Positions 7,344 through 10,677 of a DNA stretch of 10,677 nucleotides are shown here, piece by piece (the stretch's first letter is position 1; the number at the start of each line of letters is the position of its first letter). The notes beneath the pieces were generated by a model. It saw only the letters and a list, made by a program, of their open reading frames with translations. It made no database searches and was not told the DNA's origin. The stretch spans positions 1-10,677 of the forward strand of contig JACMNW010000275.1 in assembly GCA_014378345.1 (NCBI GenBank), read 5' to 3'. This stretch comes from Pseudorhodobacter sp. GTDB taxonomy: Bacteria > Pseudomonadota > Alphaproteobacteria > Rhodobacterales > Rhodobacteraceae. Both the position numbers and the translations under genes were made by a program.

Positions 7344-7565
7344 TCAATCTGGCACATTGTCGATGCCAGACCCACCCCATGGGTGGCATCTGCAAATGCG
7401 GTGCGCGGCCAGATAACTGCCCTTCACACCGCCATGCTTTTCCAGCGCCTCCAGTGCATAGGCGCTGCATGTTGGCTGAAAGCGGCAGCCATTGCCGACC
7501 CAAGGGCTTAGAATCAACCGGTAAGCCCGCACCGGCAGAGCCATCACTTTAGCAAATGGTGTCAT
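7344..7565 (-). CDS. yidD: Membrane protein insertion efficiency factor YidD
   Basis: YidD is a small inner-membrane-associated protein thought to help YidC-dependent insertion. The 73-residue product carries the family signature: an amphipathic N-terminus ending YRLILSPWVGNGCRFQPTCS at about 16-34, SAYALEALEKHG to 45, then HRICRCHPWGGSG at about 55-67. The four conserved cysteines fall at 27, 33, 58 and 60. The length is normal. The ATG at 7565-7563 overlaps the rnpA stop as ATGA, so the two are probably translationally coupled. In many bacteria yidC comes next; here the DUF3833 remnant and the EAL gene intervene. Confidence 0.96.
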   Translation of the reverse strand: MTPFAKVMALPVRAYRLILSPWVGNGCRFQPTCSAYALEALEKHGGVKGSYLAAHRICRCHPWGGSGIDNVPD

Positions 7566-7996
7566 GGCTTTGTCTTGTGAATTGCAAGTAAAGCCGCGCC
7601 CATGTCAGTCAGCAAATCCGCGAAATCGCGCGTAACCGTCACGCCGGGCCGCGCCACCAGCACATAATCCCACCCCGGTACGCCCTGCGTTGTCAATACC
7701 AATCGCGCAATTTCCCGCATCCGCCGCTTGGCGCGGTTGCGCAGCACGGCATTGCCAATTTTCTTTGATGCGGTGAACCCCACCCGAATGCCGGGGCTTT
7801 CGTCACTGCGCAACCGCGCTTGCAGCAAAAAACTGCCCGCGCCATGCCGCTTTGCCTGTGCTGCACGCAGAAAATCAGCCCGGATTTTCAGAACGGTCAT
7901 CCCAGACGGCACTACAAAAGCAGAAACCGCCGGGCACATCGGGGCGGAGGCTGCATTGCCTGTTCCCTGTGCCTCCGGCGGTGTCATATCGTGCAT
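7562..7996 (-). CDS. rnpA: Ribonuclease P protein component
   Basis: RnpA is the basic protein subunit that helps RNase P RNA bind and mature the 5' ends of tRNAs. The 144-residue frame has RADFLRAAQAKR at about 39-50, GIRVGFTASKKIGNAV at 69-84 and the RNR signature RNRAKRRMRE at 87-96, then GWDYVLVARPG at 108-118. An N-terminal extension of about 30 residues before the core (MHDMTPPEAQG...) is common in this group of alphaproteobacteria. The start is uncertain: ATG at 7996, ATG at 7987 (MTPPEAQG) and an internal ATG at 7900 directly before the core are all possible, and none has a strong Shine-Dalgarno. It follows rpmH by 33 bases and overlaps yidD by ATGA. Confidence 0.95.
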   Translation of the reverse strand: MHDMTPPEAQGTGNAASAPMCPAVSAFVVPSGMTVLKIRADFLRAAQAKRHGAGSFLLQARLRSDESPGIRVGFTASKKIGNAVLRNRAKRRMREIARLVLTTQGVPGWDYVLVARPGVTVTRDFADLLTDMGAALLAIHKTKP

Positions 7997-8006
7997 CCGA
8001 CTGATT

Positions 8007-8021
8007 GGCCCTGATAGGGCC
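8007..8021 (-). promoter_or_regulatory. Hairpin between rpmH and rnpA
   Basis: A perfect 6-base inverted repeat, GGCCCT and AGGGCC with a 3-base loop, lies in the 33-base gap between the rpmH stop and the rnpA start. On the minus strand it is not followed by a T run, so it is not a standard intrinsic terminator. Lying 10 bases before the 7996 ATG, it could lower rnpA translation, protect the upstream rpmH message or guide RNA processing, which would fit the much greater need for L34 than for RnpA. The function is inference. Confidence 0.4.
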
Positions 8022-8029
8022 GGATTACA

Positions 8030-8164
8030 TCACGCAGACAGCTTTTTGCGGCCCTTAGCCCGGCGTGCCGTCAGCACCAGACGCCCGCCCTTGGTGGCCA
8101 TACGGGCGCGAAAGCCGTGACGACGGGCGCGAACAAGGTTAGAGGGTTGAAACGTGCGCTTCAT
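8030..8164 (-). CDS. rpmH: 50S ribosomal protein L34
   Basis: L34 is a very small basic protein of the large ribosomal subunit. The 44-residue product begins MKRTFQPSNLVRARRHGFRA and ends KGGRLVLTARRAKGRKKLSA, the family pattern over its whole length. The ATG at 8164-8162 has GGAG seven bases upstream. It is the first gene of the rpmH-rnpA-yidD unit and lies about 70 bases from a good promoter. It is too short for most gene-length cut-offs but its identity is not in doubt. Confidence 0.98.
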   Translation of the reverse strand: MKRTFQPSNLVRARRHGFRARMATKGGRLVLTARRAKGRKKLSA

Positions 8165-8232
8165 AGCGAAACTCCATCAGTCATGCGGCCAAACCCGATC
8201 AGATTCGAGCGCCAGTGCTATTCGAAGCCCGG

Positions 8233-8261
8233 TCTTTAGGGGCAGGCTGGGGCGAAGTCAA
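8233..8261 (-). promoter_or_regulatory. Probable rpmH operon promoter (sigma-70 type)
   Basis: On the minus strand TTGACT (8261-8256) is a five-of-six -35 box. A 17-base GC-rich spacer leads to TAAAGA (8238-8233) in the -10 position, with an ideal distance and three matching bases. It is about 70 bases upstream of the rpmH start, the only good pair in the region and in the expected place for a strongly expressed ribosomal gene. Confidence 0.55.
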
Positions 8262-8377
8262 TTCCAAGCTGGCGATTTATCTGGGGAATATTGCCCATCC
8301 GTCAGCGATCAGAAATTAGGGAAGCACAGCCTTTGCCGAAGCCATACTACGTCAAGCACGGTTAAACGCGTTTTGAA

Positions 8378-8524
8378 GTGCACCTCGCTGTATGTCTAAA
8401 CTGCATCGCTTTCTTTGCGCTAACTTCGTTGCCCAGTTCGGGTCTGGCTAAACCGTTTTTGCACGCCGTCACCGTGCTGATGATGCAAGGGGTGCATGAT
8501 GTGTTGGCGGCCCCTGTTGCCTGA
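8378..8524 (+). CDS. Unrecognised short frame with signal-peptide-like start (doubtful)
   Basis: From GTG at 8378 to TGA at 8522-8524 there are 48 codons, just below usual length limits. The first half is hydrophobic (AVCLNCIAFFALTSLPSSG) and ends LAKP, like a signal peptide or single membrane segment. The second half reads FLHAVTVLMMQGVHDVLAAP. I do not recognise it. Against it: no Shine-Dalgarno before the GTG, a rare start codon, and a length that chance could give. It could also be a fragment of a longer lost gene. It is listed so that it can be tested rather than as a confident gene. Confidence 0.15.
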   Translation: MHLAVCLNCIAFFALTSLPSSGLAKPFLHAVTVLMMQGVHDVLAAPVA

Positions 8525-8613
8525 CGGCAGCCCGCACTGATGCCAAGCATTCACGCAGCATAGATCCCGCGTGATTGCTCTATCACTTGGCTGCCGGATC
8601 GTTCATCTTGGCC

Positions 8614-8638
8614 CCGAAGGGCACGCTATAGTGTTCGG
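8614..8638 (+). promoter_or_regulatory. Possible -10 box and flanking inverted repeat before the TVP38 gene
   Basis: TATAGT at 8627-8632 matches five of six -10 bases and lies about 27 bases before the TVP38 ATG. No good -35 box is found at the normal distance. The -10 is flanked by CCGAA (8614-8618) and TTCGG (8634-8638), a 5-base inverted repeat with a 15-base centre that a repressor or activator could use. Both parts could be chance. Confidence 0.25.
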
Positions 8639-8658
8639 CAAGCCAAAAGGTGCCCCCG

Positions 8659-9378
8659 ATGACCAGCCAAAAGGCCAGTGGCCTTGCCGCAAAACTGCCG
8701 TTTTTGTTGATTTTGCTGGCGGCGGGTATCGGGGCCTTTGCTTTGCGCGACCACCTTACCTTTGAGGCGCTGGCCCAAAACCGTGACAAGCTGACCGCGT
8801 TTCGCGACCAAAACTATCCGCTTGCCGTGATTACCTTTATGTTAGCCTACATCGCCACTGTGGCCCTTAGCCTGCCGGGGGCCACGCTTGCCACGCTGAC
8901 GGGGGGGTTCTTGTTCGGCATCTTTCCTGGCGTGCTGCTTAACATCACCGCCGCCACGATAGGCGCTACGCTGATATTCCTGGCCGCCAAACACGGTTTT
9001 GGCGCGCGCTTTGCCGAAAGACTGGCAGAACGCGGCGGTGCCGCAACCCGCCTGCAAACAGCCCTGAAAAATAACGAATGGTCTGCCCTGTTGATCATGC
9101 GCTTGGCCCCGGTTGTCCCTTTCTTTATGGCCAATTTGATTCCCGCATTCGTGGGTGCCCGCACCAGCCGTTTCATCATCACCACGTTTTTCGGCATCAT
9201 GCCGGGGGGGATTATCTTAACCTCCGTCGGGGCGGGCCTTGATAATGTTTTTGCCAAAGGTGAAATGCCCGATCTTTCGATCCTTTTTACCCCGCGCATT
9301 TTGCTGCCGATCCTTGGCCTTGTGACCCTGTCCGCGCTGCCCATCGTGATCAAAGCCCTCCGAAAGAAAGCCCGCTGA
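8659..9378 (+). CDS. TVP38/TMEM64 family (VTT domain) membrane protein
   Basis: A 239-residue inner membrane protein of the VTT (SNARE-associated Golgi / DedA-related) superfamily, whose members include lipid scramblases and transport-related proteins; the activity of this branch is not established. A first hydrophobic segment lies at about 13-28, then a soluble stretch with LRDHLTFEALAQNRDKL typical of TVP38. Membrane segments follow at about 55-80, with the re-entrant glycine motif TGGFLFGIFPG at 81-91 and ATIGA at 99-103. The second motif, MRLAPVVPFFMANLIPA, is at 147-163. Further hydrophobic segments lie at about 171-192 and 214-232, then a basic tail KALRKKAR. The ATG at 8659 has AAAAGG eight bases upstream; GTG at 8650 is in frame but less likely. 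The next gene starts 2 bases after the stop, so they are co-transcribed. Such proteins are often paired with, or fused to, the type of oxidoreductase found next. Confidence 0.93.
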   Translation: MTSQKASGLAAKLPFLLILLAAGIGAFALRDHLTFEALAQNRDKLTAFRDQNYPLAVITFMLAYIATVALSLPGATLATLTGGFLFGIFPGVLLNITAATIGATLIFLAAKHGFGARFAERLAERGGAATRLQTALKNNEWSALLIMRLAPVVPFFMANLIPAFVGARTSRFIITTFFGIMPGGIILTSVGAGLDNVFAKGEMPDLSILFTPRILLPILGLVTLSALPIVIKALRKKAR

Positions 9379-9380
9379 CC

Positions 9381-10677
9381 ATGGCCTTGACCCATATTAA
9401 AACTGATCTTTGCATCATCGGCGCAGGCTCGGGTGGCCTGTCCATCGCGGCGGGGGCGTCACAAATGGGCGCGCGCGTGGTGCTGGTTGAAGGTGGCGAA
9501 ATGGGCGGCGATTGCCTGAATGCAGGCTGTGTTCCATCCAAGGCCTTGATCGCCGCCGCAAAACAGGCCCATGCCATGACCACGGGTGCGGTCTTCGGCA
9601 TCAGCCCTGTCACACCCAAAATCGACTTTGCCGCCGTCAAAGATCACGTCGCCCGGGTGATAGAAACCATAGCCCCGATGGATAGCCAAGAACGCTTCGA
9701 AGGGTTTGGCGTCCATGTCATCCGTGCCATGGGCCACTTCATCTCCCCCACCGAGTTGCAAGCGGGCGATACCATCATCCTTGCCCGCCGTTTTATCATC
9801 GCCACCGGATCGCGGCCGATGATCCCGCCGATACCCGGCATAGATACGGTACCCTATCTTACGAACGAGTCGATCTTCGCCCTGCGCGACAAGCCAGACC
9901 ATCTCATCATCATTGGCGGCGGTCCCATTGGTATGGAAATGGCGCAAGCCCATAGACGCTTGGGCTGCAATGTCACGGTGGTTGAGGGCGCGAACGTATT
10001 GGGTAAGGACGATCCGGAAATGGCCGCAGTCGTGGTATCCGCCCTGCGTGCCGAAGGGATTGACATCATTGAAAACACCCCCGTGGCCAGCCTGTCCGGC
10101 GCGCCCGGCGCAATCAGGGTCACGCTGAAAGATGGCCGCACCATAAGCGGCTCGCATCTTCTAATCGCCGCAGGCCGCAAAGTGGCGTTGGATAGCCTGA
10201 ATCTTGCGGCTGCCAGTGTCGCCCATAGCGGAAAAGGCGTCACTGTCGGCACCGATTTGCGCAGCAGCAACCGCCGCATCTATGCCGTGGGCGACGCCGC
10301 TGGTGGCCTGCAGTTCACCCATGTCGCGGGCTACCACGCAGGGGTGGTTATCAGGTCTACCTTGTTCGGCCTGCCATCGCGAACCAGATCTGCGCATATC
10401 CCGTGGGTCACCTATACAGACCCCGAATTGGCCCAAGTAGGCTTGACCGAGGCTCAAGCCATCGCTGCCCATGGCAGCGCCGTCACGGTCATCAGGTTTG
10501 AATTTCAACATAACGACCGCGCCCAAACCACGCGGCAAACCCAAGGCCTGATCAAAGTTATGGTGCTTAAAGGCCGCCCCATCGGAGCCAGTATCGTGGG
10601 CCCGCAGGCGGGCGAGTTGATTGGTCTTTGGGCTCTTGCGATATCGTCAAACCTCAAGATGTCCGCCATCGCAGGCA
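9381..10677 (+). CDS. FAD-dependent NAD(P)-disulfide oxidoreductase, mercuric-reductase-like; 3' end beyond the window
   Basis: The first 432 residues of a class I pyridine nucleotide-disulfide oxidoreductase are present; the family is usually 470-480 long. The FAD-binding GAGSGG motif is at 14-19 with Glu37 ending the second strand. The redox-active pair Cys45/Cys50 lies in GGDCLNAGCVPSKAL, ATGSRP at 141-146, the NAD(P)-binding GGGPIG at 179-184 and the second FAD motif VGDAAGG at 303-309. The dimerisation domain starts near PWVTYTDPELAQVGLTE. The C-terminal active-site region with the His-Glu pair lies just past the window. There is no N-terminal heavy-metal domain and no mer genes nearby, so true mercury reduction is unlikely; the partner TVP38 gene suggests a membrane-linked redox role, not proven. 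The ATG lies 2 bases after the TVP38 stop. A dihydrolipoamide dehydrogenase is less likely without 2-oxoacid dehydrogenase genes nearby. Confidence 0.93.
   Translation, partial: MALTHIKTDLCIIGAGSGGLSIAAGASQMGARVVLVEGGEMGGDCLNAGCVPSKALIAAAKQAHAMTTGAVFGISPVTPKIDFAAVKDHVARVIETIAPMDSQERFEGFGVHVIRAMGHFISPTELQAGDTIILARRFIIATGSRPMIPPIPGIDTVPYLTNESIFALRDKPDHLIIIGGGPIGMEMAQAHRRLGCNVTVVEGANVLGKDDPEMAAVVVSALRAEGIDIIENTPVASLSGAPGAIRVTLKDGRTISGSHLLIAAGRKVALDSLNLAAASVAHSGKGVTVGTDLRSSNRRIYAVGDAAGGLQFTHVAGYHAGVVIRSTLFGLPSRTRSAHIPWVTYTDPELAQVGLTEAQAIAAHGSAVTVIRFEFQHNDRAQTTRQTQGLIKVMVLKGRPIGASIVGPQAGELIGLWALAISSNLKMSAIAG

Larger units (their letters stand above)
8262..8649. other. Long intergenic stretch between the divergent rpmH and TVP38 genes
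   Basis: About 390 bases upstream of the rpmH promoter without a recognised gene. I see no tRNA cloverleaf, no run of repeats and no clear origin boxes. It contains a GTG-started short frame (listed separately), small hairpins such as GCACG-N7-CGTGC around 8461-8477, and a possible -10 for the TVP38 gene near its right end. The stretch is somewhat more AT-rich than the genes around it between about 8280 and 8460. Confidence 0.5.

Noticed and set aside
8262..8649. Search for a replication origin, tRNA or structured RNA next to rpmH
   Set aside because: Although rpmH lies near the origin in some bacteria, I found no cluster of DnaA boxes, no cloverleaf and no long stem in this stretch.
9459..10544. 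Three minus-strand frames opposite the flavoprotein gene
   Set aside because: All flavoprotein motifs lie in one continuous plus-strand frame that simply runs off the window; the minus frames are shadows.
1..10677. CRISPR arrays, insertion sequences and phage attachment sites
   Set aside because: No regularly spaced repeats, transposase motifs or terminal inverted repeats were seen anywhere, including around the suspected insertions.

Overview
The window looks like an ordinary chromosomal housekeeping region of an alphaproteobacterium, most likely a member of the Rhodobacterales (Roseobacter-type). The evidence is the gene content and order on the minus strand (rpmH, rnpA, yidD, then yidC, a MOSC protein, engB and argB). 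Supporting details are the long basic tail of YidC, a lysine in place of the usual groove arginine of YidC, and the N-terminally extended RnpA. This assignment is inferred from protein character and synteny; no 16S or other marker is present.

Layout from low to high coordinates. Positions 1-692 (minus) hold the first 230 codons of argB, acetylglutamate kinase of arginine synthesis. Positions 823-1554 (plus) hold a classical short-chain dehydrogenase, transcribed away from argB. Positions 1613-4919 (minus) hold a tightly packed block read in the order yidC, MOSC protein, engB, with both junctions being ATGA stop/start overlaps. Positions 5070-6617 (minus) hold a membrane-anchored c-di-GMP protein with a degenerate GGDEF domain and an intact EAL phosphodiesterase domain. 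Positions about 6909-7336 (plus) hold the broken remains of a DUF3833 gene that lacks a proper 5' end, has lost an internal segment and changes frame. Positions 7344-8164 (minus) hold rpmH-rnpA-yidD behind a recognisable sigma-70-like promoter. Positions 8165-8658 are mostly non-coding. Positions 8659-9378 (plus) hold a TVP38/TMEM64 (VTT domain) membrane protein, followed 2 bases later by a mercuric-reductase-like FAD/NAD(P) disulfide oxidoreductase that runs off the window end.

How the genes fit together: rpmH, rnpA, yidD and yidC belong to a widely conserved bacterial cluster (ribosomal protein L34, RNase P protein, membrane-insertion factor, membrane insertase). Here yidD and yidC are separated by about 2.4 kb holding the EAL gene and the DUF3833 remnant, and an oppositely oriented dehydrogenase sits between engB and argB. 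The most natural reading is that accessory genes were inserted into a formerly continuous minus-strand cluster. The TVP38/oxidoreductase pair is almost certainly one transcription unit.

I found no convincing new system, CRISPR array, insertion sequence, tRNA or rRNA. The points most worth a second look are the split cluster, the decayed DUF3833 gene, the hairpin between rpmH and rnpA, the operator-like repeats upstream of the EAL gene, and two very short frames near 8.4-8.7 kb.
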